Of a stretch of 64,000 nt of DNA, positions 1 through 9,701 are shown piece by piece. Each line of letters begins with the position of its first letter. Within the stretch, counting starts at the first letter, position 1. The position numbers were made by a program, and so were the translations under genes. This DNA comes from DASPSM01 sp963800135 (GTDB lineage Bacteria; Planctomycetota; Planctomycetia; Planctomycetales; Planctomycetaceae). Below the pieces are notes generated by a model. That model was not told where the DNA came from and did no database searches. It worked only from the letters and a program-made list of their open reading frames with translations. The DNA is taken from assembly GCA_963800135.1 (NCBI GenBank), contig CAWCZR010000003.1, positions 372,001 to 436,000 on the forward strand, given 5' to 3'.

Positions 1-1020
<1,020 letters not shown>

Positions 1021-1029
1021 CTTTTGACA

Positions 1030-1284
1030 TAGTGCAGACCCGCGGAAATCGCGTTTTTCCCGCGGGTCTTCGCTTTGTGCTCGTGTCTCCTTATTGCTGG
1101 CTGACATGGCTTGGTGCACCGGATTCTGCACCGCTTTCGCGAAGTGATCTTCGGTGACCTGGAGATAGTGTTCCTTCGCGATCTTCTGCGAGTTGCCAAG
1201 CCACGCTGCGCACGACGTGCATTTCGCTTATGATCCTGCAACGTTCGGGCAGAACCGTGTTCGAGTCGCTGCGGGCGCCGTCCA
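1030..1284 (-). pseudogene. Tyrosine recombinase (phage-type integrase), C-terminal remnant
   Basis: On the minus strand the translation reads MHVVRS (about 1222-1207) and then, after a frameshift, WLGNSQKIAKEHYLQVTEDH (from 1203). This is the C-terminal catalytic block of tyrosine recombinases: the HxxR-side helix, then the nucleophilic tyrosine, here at 1165-1167 in the word EHYLQ. A degenerate segment upstream resembles the preceding helix. The N-terminal arm-binding domain and most of the catalytic domain are missing, and the plus-strand glycosyltransferase remnant begins immediately beyond. The frame then runs through the tRNA fragment, the usual arrangement for an integrase next to its attachment site. 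It cannot be active. Confidence 0.75.
1036..1069 (+). terminator. Hairpin terminator-like structure after tRNA fragment
   Basis: A perfect 10-bp stem (AGACCCGCGG with CCGCGGGTCT) encloses a 14-nt loop and is followed by a T-rich stretch. It stands where a tRNA terminator would stand. On the other strand the same bases lie in the reading frame of the recombinase remnant. Confidence 0.5.
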
Positions 1285-2850
1285 ATGTTTAAGCCGGTCG
1301 CAATCGTTTGCGCTGCTACGGCTGCGTGCCTGTTGCCGTTCGTGTTCAAGGCGTTCGCCCTCGACGACCCCCTCTTTTTGTGGGCTGCCGAGCACATTCG
1401 GGAGCGGCCGCTCGACGCCTACGGATTTACCGTGAACTGGTGCGGCACCTGGCAACCGATGTGGGAGATTGCACAGAATCCGCCTCTCGGGAGCTATTAC
1501 ATCGCGGCCGTTGGGGCGGTGATCGGAACCTCCGAGGTCGCGCTGCACCTGGCTTTCATGCTGCCGGCGCTGGCGCGATCCTCGGGACGTGGAAGCTCGC
1601 GTCCCAAGTCACCTCGAACCGGGCCTTCGCGGCCATCGCGACGCTGGCCACTCCGGCGGTCATGGCATCGAGCACGAGCGTCATGTGCGACACGCTGACG
1701 CTCTGCTTCTTCGTGTGGGCTGTGGCGTTGTGGATCGACGGACTTCGACAACCAAGCTGGACACGGCTCGCCCTTGCTTCCGTTCTCGTCGCCGCTGCGG
1801 CCCTCAGCAAATACTTCGCGCTCAGCCTCTTTCCGCTGCTCGTGGCCGGCACGTTGATCGTCGGCCGCCCCCGGCAATACCTGGCCATCGTGTGGCTGGC
1901 AGTCCCGGCGGCGCTCTTCGCTGGGTACGAGTATTGGACGTGGCGACTTTACGGTGTCGCTCACATCGCCGGCGCCTCTGCATTTGCCGCGGGCGTCGAC
2001 CGAGGCGTGCCGCTCTGGGCAAAAACGGTGATTGGCCTGGCCTTCGTTGGCGGCGCGTTCTTGCCGATCATCTTCTGCGCTCCGTTCATCTTCTCGAAGC
2101 GCGTTGTTGCCCTTTCGGTCTTGGCCGCGGCGGCAGTCGCGGTCTACACGAAAGAGGTCGCCCTGCGAACCGAGCTGAGCGCGATCGGCGTGCATCGGCC
2201 GGCAACGTGGGATTTCGCGATCCAACTTGGCCTGTTCATTGGAGCCGGGATTCTCGTGTTCGCGCTCGGCGTGCCTAGCTTCCGCGAATTGGGCAACGAC
2301 AGAGCCCTCTCGGTGCTGTCGCTGTAGGTGCTCGGGACGTTCGCTTTCGCAGCATTCGTGAATTGGGGCTGCAACGTGCGAAGCGTGCTGCCGATGGCCC
2401 CAGCGATCGGAGTGCTGATGGCCAAGCGGCTCGACGAGGCGCCAGGATTGAGCGGGAGAAATTGGTTCCTGCTCGCGCCGCCCTGATCGTCTCCCTCGCG
2501 GTCGCCCAGTCCGATTACGCGTGGGCGAATTCTGGCGCGACCTGGCCGATAAGGTTGCCGATCGAGCCGCAGGCCGACCGCTCTGGTTCGAGGGGCATTG
2601 GGGCATGCAGTGGTATCTCGAACGGCGCGGGGGCCGACCAGTCGACTTCGTCAAACCGGCCTGGAACGCTGGCGACCTGCTGGCGTTGCCGAGCGATAAC
2701 ACCGACACCAAGGATCCCGCCCGCCGACTGCGTCCTGCCATCGCCGATTCAAACAGAGGCGAGGGTGAATTCCTTCATCACGGTCATGTCGCGCCGATCC
2801 GGTGCTGGCTTTGGGTCGGCCTTCATCGGTCCATTGCCCTTCGTCGTTGA
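1285..2850 (+). pseudogene. Membrane glycosyltransferase (GT39/ArnT-like), decayed
   Basis: From ATG 1285 the protein starts with a hydrophobic helix and then the DDPLFLWAAEHI acidic motif typical of dolichyl-phosphate-mannose-type (PMT/ArnT) glycosyltransferases, which transfer sugars from lipid carriers at the membrane. The frame shifts near 1570, continues through many membrane helices to a TAG at about 2325, reads on in the same frame to a TGA near 2485, and resumes in other frames ('WRDLADKVADRA...', then 'FGSAFIGPLPF' near 2810-2850). Several independent lesions make this a true pseudogene. It lies wholly between the two tRNA-fragment repeats, so it is probably cargo of the relic element. 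Confidence 0.75.
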
Positions 2851-3009
2851 AGAACCAGGACCCCTGCGGTGCTTGATCTTCACCGCCAGTAAGCCTGGCA
2901 ACGAGTGGGCAACCGACGCCGAGCACTCGCAACGGTAGTTCCATCTCGCGGCGACCGCCGACGTGATGCACCGCTTTCACCCGCCAGAGCCGTATTTCCC
3001 GGGAAAATC

Positions 3010-3038
3010 GTCAGGGGTTCAAGTCCCCTATCCTCCAC
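3010..3038 (+). repeat. tRNA 3'-end fragment, attachment-site-like, copy 2
   Basis: This is identical over 29 bp to 992-1020, in the same orientation 2018 bp downstream. Bases outside the 29 bp do not match, which sets the limits of the duplication. It again lacks the 5' part of a tRNA and is followed at once by a hairpin terminator. Confidence 0.8.
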
Positions 3039-3042
3039 TCAA

Positions 3043-3075
3043 AGCCATTTGCGAGCGATCGCAAGTGGCTTTTTG
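3043..3075 (+). terminator. Rho-independent terminator after tRNA fragment
   Basis: The stem pairs AGCCA...TTGCGA with TCGCAA...TGGCT with one mismatch, and a T5 run follows. It resembles a tRNA terminator, so this copy may be closer to the original chromosomal tRNA 3' side. Confidence 0.6.
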
Positions 3076-3191
3076 CTTTGTAGCATGACCGGCACGGGAG
3101 TCGGGATTCGACGCTTAGGCAATGTCGGAAAACGCCGGTAGGCACGGACGCTGAGTCTCACTCAAGCCACGGTTGCACTGCGGGTCGGCTC

Positions 3192-3788
3192 CTAATCCTG
3201 TTCACCGAGAGTTTGGACGTACGTTTTACCGTACGGATAGAAGAGTTCCTTGCGGCCTTGCTGCCACGCCGCTTTGAGTTCGGGCGTGGTGATGTCCCAG
3301 TCCGGCCGGCATTTCTTGGTCACGGCACGGAGGTCCTGACGGAGTTCGTCCAGCGTCGGCCGGCCGAAAAACCAGTAGCCGTTGTAAATCTTGTAAATGA
3401 CAAGACCCGGCTCGAGCACGATCGTGTGCGGAATCATCGGATTGTGGCCCGGATCGGTGTACTCAGCGATGTCGAGATCCTTTTGGATCTTGCGCGCCGA
3501 GTCGGAAAGAAAAGGCCAGTGCGCGCCGACTCCCGAGCGAAACTCATTCGTCTCGCTGATGTTGTCCGTGCTGATCGTGACCAGCCGGCAATAACCGACC
3601 TCGAGCTCACGGTGAAGTTCGAGAAGTCCTTCATGCTGCCGGCGATCCTTGGGGCAAAAACCGCCACGGCTCAGGACGAGAACCAGGGGATGTGGTCCTT
3701 GCAGTTCGGAGAGCTTCCGCCGTTTCGCAGTGTGATCGGACAACTCGTAGTCAGGAAAGACCGCCCCCGGAACAATGTCGGGTCGCAT
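3192..3788 (-). CDS. Peroxiredoxin-like (AhpC/TSA family) protein
   Basis: A 198-residue cytoplasmic protein with a thioredoxin-fold redoxin domain over about residues 5-150. The start matches the family (PGAVFPDYELSDHTAK), followed by the strand 'HPLVLVLSRGGFCPKD', where the cysteine takes the position of the peroxidatic cysteine, although the usual TxxC is SRGGFC here. 'PHTIVLEPGLVIYKIYNGYW' matches the later beta strands. The C-terminal 45 residues look lineage-specific. It probably reduces peroxides or serves as a thiol oxidoreductase. It is the last gene of a three-gene minus-strand redox run, 24 bp after the aldo/keto reductase, so co-transcription is likely. Confidence 0.8.
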   Translation of the reverse strand: MRPDIVPGAVFPDYELSDHTAKRRKLSELQGPHPLVLVLSRGGFCPKDRRQHEGLLELHRELEVGYCRLVTISTDNISETNEFRSGVGAHWPFLSDSARKIQKDLDIAEYTDPGHNPMIPHTIVLEPGLVIYKIYNGYWFFGRPTLDELRQDLRAVTKKCRPDWDITTPELKAAWQQGRKELFYPYGKTYVQTLGEQD

Positions 3789-3812
3789 CGGAGCTCCTGA
3801 GAGTGATTGCTC

Positions 3813-4760
3813 TCAAACTTTCGTTTCTCTCGGAATGAACCCGGGAACGCCGGTCCCCACGACGGCATTAAACCTGATCTGCGACGTGATTCCTTCGCGA
3901 ATCTCCCGCATGGCGTCTTCAGGAAGGGTCGAGACTTCAAAGTTCTCCTTGATCCGGTCGGAAGTCGTCGCGGTGGTCAGGAGGGCCGTCCCGCGCTGGA
4001 TCGCCCAGGCAAGCAAGACCTGCGCCGGGGTCTTGTTGACTCGCTTGGCGATTGCGGTGATGACGGGATGTTCGAACAACTTGGGCTCCATACCGTGCCC
4101 CAGCGCCGCGAAAGCTTGGAGAACGATGCCGTTCTTCTTGCAATAGTTCAAAAGGTCCCATTCCGGAAGGTACGGATGGGATTCGACGTGAACAACGGCC
4201 GGCTTGATCCTCGCGGCATCAAAGATCTGTTTCGCCTGTTCCAGGTTGACGTCGGATAATCCGATGGCCTTGCACCGGCCTCCGTCCACGAGGGCCTCCA
4301 ACGCCCTCCACGTGTCGAGCAAGGTCACTCCTTTGTCGTAAATCACATTGCCGCCCGCATCTCTCGGGTCTTGCTCGTCTCCCGGTTGAAAGGCAAAGGG
4401 AGTGTGGATGAGATAGAGATCGGCGTAGTCGAGTTGGAGCCTCTTGAGACTGGCCTCGAAGGCGGGTTTGACGCGTTCCGGACGATGATTGTTGTTCCAA
4501 ACCTTCGTGGCGACGAACACGTCCTCGCGCTTGATCTTCCCCGCTTTGAACACCTCCTGCATCGCTTCGCCAACCTCCTTTTCATTTCGGTAGCGTTCCG
4601 AAGCGTCGAACGCACGAAATCCTGTCTCCAGCGCAGCTTTGGTTGCGGTTCTGGTTTCGATGGGATCGGGAATCAGTGTGCCAAAGCCGAGGGCGGGGAT
4701 CGCACCGGATCCATTGTTGAGGGCGATTTTCGTATAGCGCAGGTTGTCGTTCTCTGCCAT
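3813..4760 (-). CDS. Aldo/keto reductase
   Basis: A 315-residue NADPH-dependent reductase of carbonyl compounds with the (alpha/beta)8 barrel of the AKR superfamily. The catalytic tetrad is visible: Asp and Tyr in FDASERYRNE, Lys in VATKVWN, His in LYLIHTPF. GLSDVN and the ALLTTATTSDRIKENF segment match the substrate- and cofactor-binding regions; in most family members the latter reads PKS/GTT...R. Length is normal. It sits between the MOSC-ferredoxin reductase gene and the peroxiredoxin gene on the same strand, which suggests a small oxidative or detoxification operon. The substrate cannot be told from sequence. Confidence 0.9.
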   Translation of the reverse strand: MAENDNLRYTKIALNNGSGAIPALGFGTLIPDPIETRTATKAALETGFRAFDASERYRNEKEVGEAMQEVFKAGKIKREDVFVATKVWNNNHRPERVKPAFEASLKRLQLDYADLYLIHTPFAFQPGDEQDPRDAGGNVIYDKGVTLLDTWRALEALVDGGRCKAIGLSDVNLEQAKQIFDAARIKPAVVHVESHPYLPEWDLLNYCKKNGIVLQAFAALGHGMEPKLFEHPVITAIAKRVNKTPAQVLLAWAIQRGTALLTTATTSDRIKENFEVSTLPEDAMREIREGITSQIRFNAVVGTGVPGFIPRETKV

Positions 4761-4822
4761 TGTTGCACCTCTCCGTTACTACGCAGGTGGACCTTCAGCC
4801 ACGCGACCGCCGCGGGCCGTCT

Positions 4823-6606
4823 CTAAATGTCGATTACCAGGTCTTCTCGCGGGCGAGAGCAGCAAATCAACAGGTTTCCGGCCGCCGGAGGATCAAGCGG
4901 CTCGGGATCATAGTTCACCGACCCGGAAATCAACCCGCACTCGCAGGTATGGCAAACTCCGGTGCGGCAAGACCAGCGCACCGGAATGTCGCAGGCTTCC
5001 GCGAGCTCCAACAGGCTCTGGAACTTGGGATCCCAAGAGGCCGTGAGGCCGGCTCGAGCAAATGAAATTCTGGGACCTTTGCCGGGCGACCCGGCAGGCG
5101 TGTGCGGTTGCCGGCGCGGCGCTTCCTTCACACCCGGCGTGATGGACTTGCCTGAACCGAAAATCTCCGTGTGGACGCGATCAGGGGCCACGCCCCAACC
5201 AGCGAGTCCGGCCTTGAAGTCCTCAAGGAATGCGGGAGGGCCGCACAGATAAAAATCGGATTCGCGAGCTACGTCCAGCTTTTCGAGGACCGTGGCGGTC
5301 AGCCGGCCGGCCGCATCGAAGTCAACGCCCAGCTGGTCAGCCGCGTCGGGCCGGCTGTACTGGACGTAGCTCCGGGCATGGGGCAGCTTAGCCAGCATCT
5401 CGCGTGCTTCTCGGGCAAAGGGGTGATCCAGACGATTGCGCGCTCCATGGATCCACCAGACCGGGCGCGACGTTGTGCGTGCCGCCAGTGCGTGGAGCAT
5501 GGCCATCACCGGAGTCACACCCACGCCCGCGCTCAACAGCACCACAGGCAGCTCGCCCGGCTGCAGGATGAAGGCGCCGCGGGGGCGCTGACATCCAGGA
5601 CATCGCCTGCACGAAGGCGCCGGCTCAAGTAAGTGCTGGCGATTCCATGCGGTTCCTCCTTGACGGCGATGCGATAATAACCGGCGCCCGGCAGATCAGA
5701 CAGGGAGTAGCAGCGCAAGACGGGAGGCGCGTCAGATTGAGGACGGAGTCGCACCGCCACGAACTGCCCCGGCAGAGGGATCGTCAGGGGACGACCGTCC
5801 ACTGGCTCCAGCACCAGTGAGACCACATTGCTGCTCTCGCGATTCGTTCTGGCCACTCTCAGAGGCCGGAATCCAGGATCCGCCGTGATGATCTGTTCGG
5901 GTGACATCAGTCCGGCATTCCCGGTCCGCGAACCCGGCTGCATCATCTGCCGGAGGAGAGCTTCAAATGAAGACTTCCAGCCCGGGCTCAGGGCCGCGAT
6001 GCGCAGAGCCCGTTTAAGTTCTTCCTTGGCAAGTTCTTCTTTGCCGGGCCGGGCAAGATAGAGCAGCGCGTCGGCCGCGGCGACCGACAAACGTTCCGGG
6101 TCCTCGGCCACTTTGACGATTTCGTCGCCCGCCCCCACCTCTCCCTCTTGTAGGACGCGAAAATAAAACCCAGGGCGGCGATGTTCGACCAGCAAAGAGG
6201 CCATCCTGGGCTCATCCATGCGCATGCCAACGCGGTAGCAGGTCACGCGCGGCTGAGTGACTTCGAACAGCGCGGTGCCGATCCGAAAGCGGTCGCCGAT
6301 CGAGACCTCATTGTCCGCCAAGCCCTCGACCGTGAAGTTTTCTCCGAATTGCCCGAGGGTAAAATCGTCCCGCTTCAGCTCCCGCTGCCAGTAGTGGTAA
6401 GAATCCATTTGGTAGACAAACACAGCGCGGTGCTCGCCACCGTGACCGGCCAGATCCCCTTGTGCGTCACCATCGACGTTGAGCCGTCGAACCAGGCGCC
6501 GTCCCTCCACCGGCTCCTTCCACACGGACGTGTAGACAGTCTTCCCGCGCCATGCGATCTCGCGGGGGAGACCCACGTTGACTGACACCAACCGTGCCAT
6601 TTGCAC
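4823..6606 (-). pseudogene. MOSC domain - ferredoxin reductase - 2Fe-2S fusion, frameshifted
   Basis: Two frames join to one long protein. Residues 1 to about 165 form a MOSC sulfur-carrier domain (FGENF, QPRVTCYRVG with the conserved Cys), followed by a YiiM-type 3-alpha segment. Next come an FAD-binding reductase domain (RCYSLSD), an NAD-binding domain (SAGVGVTPVMAMLHAL, FYLCGPPAFLE), and a C-terminal plant-type ferredoxin (CRTGVCHTCECG plus a distal CC). Electrons would pass from NAD(P)H through FAD to the 2Fe-2S centre and the MOSC domain, as in YiiM-ferredoxin reductase fusions. The frames join at a G5 run at 5581-5585; one more base there would restore APRGAF. The gene is therefore broken in this sequence by one base, or the base was missed in sequencing. 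Confidence 0.85.
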
Positions 6607-6765
6607 CGCCCTTTACATCTTCTTATCTCCTGTACGAGTTGTTTCTGAACACCCGCCCGCAGTTAATTGAGTCGCCTATTTTGATCGTCGCGGCAAATCG
6701 AAACGCACTGAGCTCGCCCACGCTTGGCGATGCACCTACATTTCCCAGAAGCCGAAACCACTTTT

Positions 6766-8744
6766 CTAGCGACTGCCCAGGCCGGATGAGGTCGAGGCCA
6801 GCGCCATCGTTGCCCAGCTGGTCGCCGACACGGAGATGAACTGCGACCGACCGTGGTGAAAACCTGTTGAGAAATAGGGTTGCAGGGGAAAACTCCGAGA
6901 CCGTACGAACCAGGAGCCGTCGGCAAGCTGCGTTTGCAACAGGTAGTGCACGCCCCGCTCGTAGGCAGGTGTCCCTGGGGAGAGCCCGGCGCCATCATGA
7001 AGCGCGATCAGGGCCTGGCCCGCCGCGTAGGCGTCGCTGGGAAGCGTCGTCAGTTGGCCCCAGCCTCCATCGGCGCGCTGCTCGCCCAGGAGCCGACGAG
7101 CAGCGTGTTGAACCGCGGCACAGTCCGCGTTTGCCCACTTCAAACCAAGCAGCAGAAACGCCTGGTCTTCTGTTTCCACGGGCACGGCTTGCAGAAGCCA
7201 GGCGCAAGCGCGCCCGATGCGATCTTCCACTTCTCGGGCACGGCCTTTCGGAGCGAAAATGCTCAAGCCGTGAACCGCTAGTGCCGTGAAGGTAAAGTCG
7301 CTGGCATCCTGCGGCGGCCGGTAAACTGGCGTCTTCCAGGAGCCGTCCGTGCGCTGCTTGAGAACGAGGTAGTGCACGAGAGCATCGGTCAAGGAGTTTG
7401 GCTTTTGCCCTTCAGCGGCCAAACCGGCAAGGGCATAAGCCGGGATCAAGTCGTCGGTGACCCCGCCGCCGCGTCGAATGGCGTCGCGGTTCTTCGCGAG
7501 CGTGTCGAGCACTGCGGAACGTTGCCGGTCGGCGAGACTGTCATTCACGACAAAGCCCTGTTTGCGGGCCAGCCCGACCGTCATGGCCACAAGCGATTGG
7601 TGGTGGCAGGAGACACACGCTCGCCGCGCAGTAAACGTCTGGGCACTTTCCTGCAACAAGGGCAGGCTCCTGGCCAGTGCGCGTTCCACGGAAGATTTCT
7701 CTGGCGAGTTTCCGGGCGCCGTCCGAAGGGGCGCCGGCTTCAGAGTTTCAAGTGGGAGGGGGCGGGTGCTTGCCTGTTCGAGCAGACGCACAATGCTTAT
7801 TTCGCCGCGTCGTCTGGCCCATTGCAGAGGAGAATTGCCGAGAGCATCTTTGACGTTCACATCCGCACCGCGCGCAGGAGCAGCCGGACGGTCGCTTCGC
7901 TTCCTGTGGTCGCAGCGGCGATGAGGGGAGTTCGGCCGAAGTCCCCGCCTTGCCTGTTGACCTTGCCTCCTTTGGCTAACAGCCGCTCGAGGCTCTCCGC
8001 ATCTGCGTGCAGCGCGGCGAGCAACACGGGAGTGTACAAATCGTGAGCCGGCTGAGAGACTTCCACTTCCGCGTTGGCGTCGGCACCGTGCTCAAGCAAC
8101 GTTTGGACGATGGCAGCGTTGCCGGGCCAGGAGAGTGCCGCGAACAAGGCGGTGTAGCCGCTCTTGGTTCTCGCTTGGACATCGGCACCGTGGTCGATGA
8201 GGTATCGAACGGCATTCAAGTTCCCGGCGCGGCTTGCGGCCATCAGAACAGTGAAGCCGGATTTGCTGGAATTGAGGTTGGCACCGTGCTCCACCAGGAG
8301 TTTCAAAACGGGCGTGGCACCCGGAATATCGGCGGCGCCAAGCAGCGCCCCATCCAGGTCTTTGGCGCCGCGCTGCACAAGCAGCGCGACTTTTTCCACG
8401 TCGTGGAGCGCCCGAACCAGCGCCGTCGCCCCACTCTTGCTGGTGGCGTTGACGTCGGCACCTTCCTCCAATAGGAGCTTCATCACGGGACGGTCTGCAT
8501 CGCCGGCTGCGTGCATGAGCGCCGAGGCCCCATCTTCGTCTCGTGCGTTCACGTCCGCACCACGTTGCAACAGAGATTTGATGGTGCTCCTGTCCCCGTC
8601 GCGAATGGCTTTGAACAGGTCGGCGTTCAATTCGGCCCGTGGCGCAGGCGGAGGCGGCGCAGAATGAACACAGCTCGGCTCGAGCAACGCCGAGGCGAAA
8701 ATCAGGCAGGGGCCGACGCCGGCAAGGAAAGAAAGGGCGCTCAT
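6766..8744 (-). pseudogene. Ankyrin-repeat / CxxCH / alpha-toroid fusion protein, frameshifted
   Basis: ATG 8744 (preceded by GAGGTG) starts a signal peptide, followed by about eight ankyrin repeats (words such as LLQRGADVNARD, LIDHGADVQART). The frame breaks at 7857-7860, where one missing G would restore RAGADVNVKDALG. The second part finishes the ankyrin array, then holds a CVSCHH motif (CxxCH, a covalent haem c site) and a C-terminal alpha/alpha toroid of the squalene-cyclase/prenyltransferase type (RTDGSWKTPV, RADGGWGQL, LADGSWFVR). The protein would be exported. The toroid probably binds rather than cyclises, since no DxDD motif is seen. This is an unusual architecture of planctomycete type with no known function. 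Confidence 0.75.
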
Positions 8745-8769
8745 GGACACCTCACGCCTCATGGGTCTC

Positions 8770-9267
8770 TCACGAGTCCTCTTCGGGCCAGCAACCTAGC
8801 AAACGCCGGACCACCACCAGTTGCCCGAGGTGATAGGCATTGTGGTCGGCGAGGAGCAGCGCTTCCCGCAGGACGGTCTGCCCATCCCCGTGGGGGATGG
8901 CGGCGAACAGATCGGTCGTCGGGTCGGCGACCAGGGCACACATCGCCTCCAGGCCCGCGCGGAACGCGTCGACGGCTCGGTCCCAGGCACGGTCGTTCGG
9001 CGGTGCGTCGCCGTGTGGCCAGTAGCCGTCCGGCCAAGGCGGCGAGACGTGCTTCGGATTGCGGCTGAACTCCAAGATGTCCCATTGGGCGATGCGCAGG
9101 TGTTCCAGAAGCCGCCAGGGGCTGTGGGGCATCGGTGGGACAGTGCGGCCGCGGAGGTCGGGCGGAATGTCGGCCACCGCCTTGTCGAAATGGAGGTGGG
9201 CACCGCCGCCGCGGAGGAGTTCGAGGAGGTGTTCACGGAGTGCCTTGTGCGGATCCGGAGTCGCCAT
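8770..9267 (-). CDS. DinB-like / DUF664-family protein
   Basis: A 165-residue protein with the four-helix DinB/YfiT fold. The metal-binding histidines are placed as in the family: 'LLEHLRIAQWDI' (first His about residue 57) and 'LREALLLADHNAYHLGQL' near the C-terminus, where HNAYHLGQ is the family signature. These proteins are metal-dependent thiol transferases or damage-inducible proteins of mostly unknown substrate. It ends 26 bp before the ankyrin gene begins on the same strand, so the two may be co-transcribed. Confidence 0.85.
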   Translation of the reverse strand: MATPDPHKALREHLLELLRGGGAHLHFDKAVADIPPDLRGRTVPPMPHSPWRLLEHLRIAQWDILEFSRNPKHVSPPWPDGYWPHGDAPPNDRAWDRAVDAFRAGLEAMCALVADPTTDLFAAIPHGDGQTVLREALLLADHNAYHLGQLVVVRRLLGCWPEEDS

Positions 9268-9701
9268 AGTCTTCTCGGGAGCGTTGTTTCAGTTTCAACG
9301 GCGGCGTGCGCCCGAACGGGGTTTACTCGCCAACCTAGCAACATCCTGGTTCGGCCGCATCCGTAGGACGATCCGCGGTCGATTGGAGCAAATCGACCGC
9401 TCACGTCCTCCAGTTCGCTGGGGAGACCAAAGGGCTCGGTGCGTTTCGTCGATGTGACCGACGCGCGCGAAAGGTCGGCGGCTGAGTCCGAGAAAACCAT
9501 CGCTTTGCGGATTTCAAACAAAACGGATGGGTCTGCGAGAAACGGGCCCAATCGTACGCTTAATGCGCCAGAATTTGGGGCAGTACCCACGAACCAGGGT
9601 TATGCGGGGCGTGGACGCCCGCCCCGGACCTTGCAGCAAGCAACACTTTTTGGTCAGCGCGCGAACATCGCTGCTGCGGAGGGTTAAGGGCGCTATCGAT
9701 T
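9268..9701. other. Intergenic, no gene seen
   Basis: This 434-bp gap lies between the divergent DinB-like and TolC-like genes. Short frames here have no domain or ribosome binding site. It should hold the promoters of both flanking genes, but I see no clear -35/-10 pair or operator. Confidence 0.4.

Noticed and set aside
1497..2741. 414-codon minus-strand open frame
   Set aside because: It lies antisense to the glycosyltransferase remnant, and its Arg/Gly/Pro-rich translation is typical of antisense GC-rich DNA.
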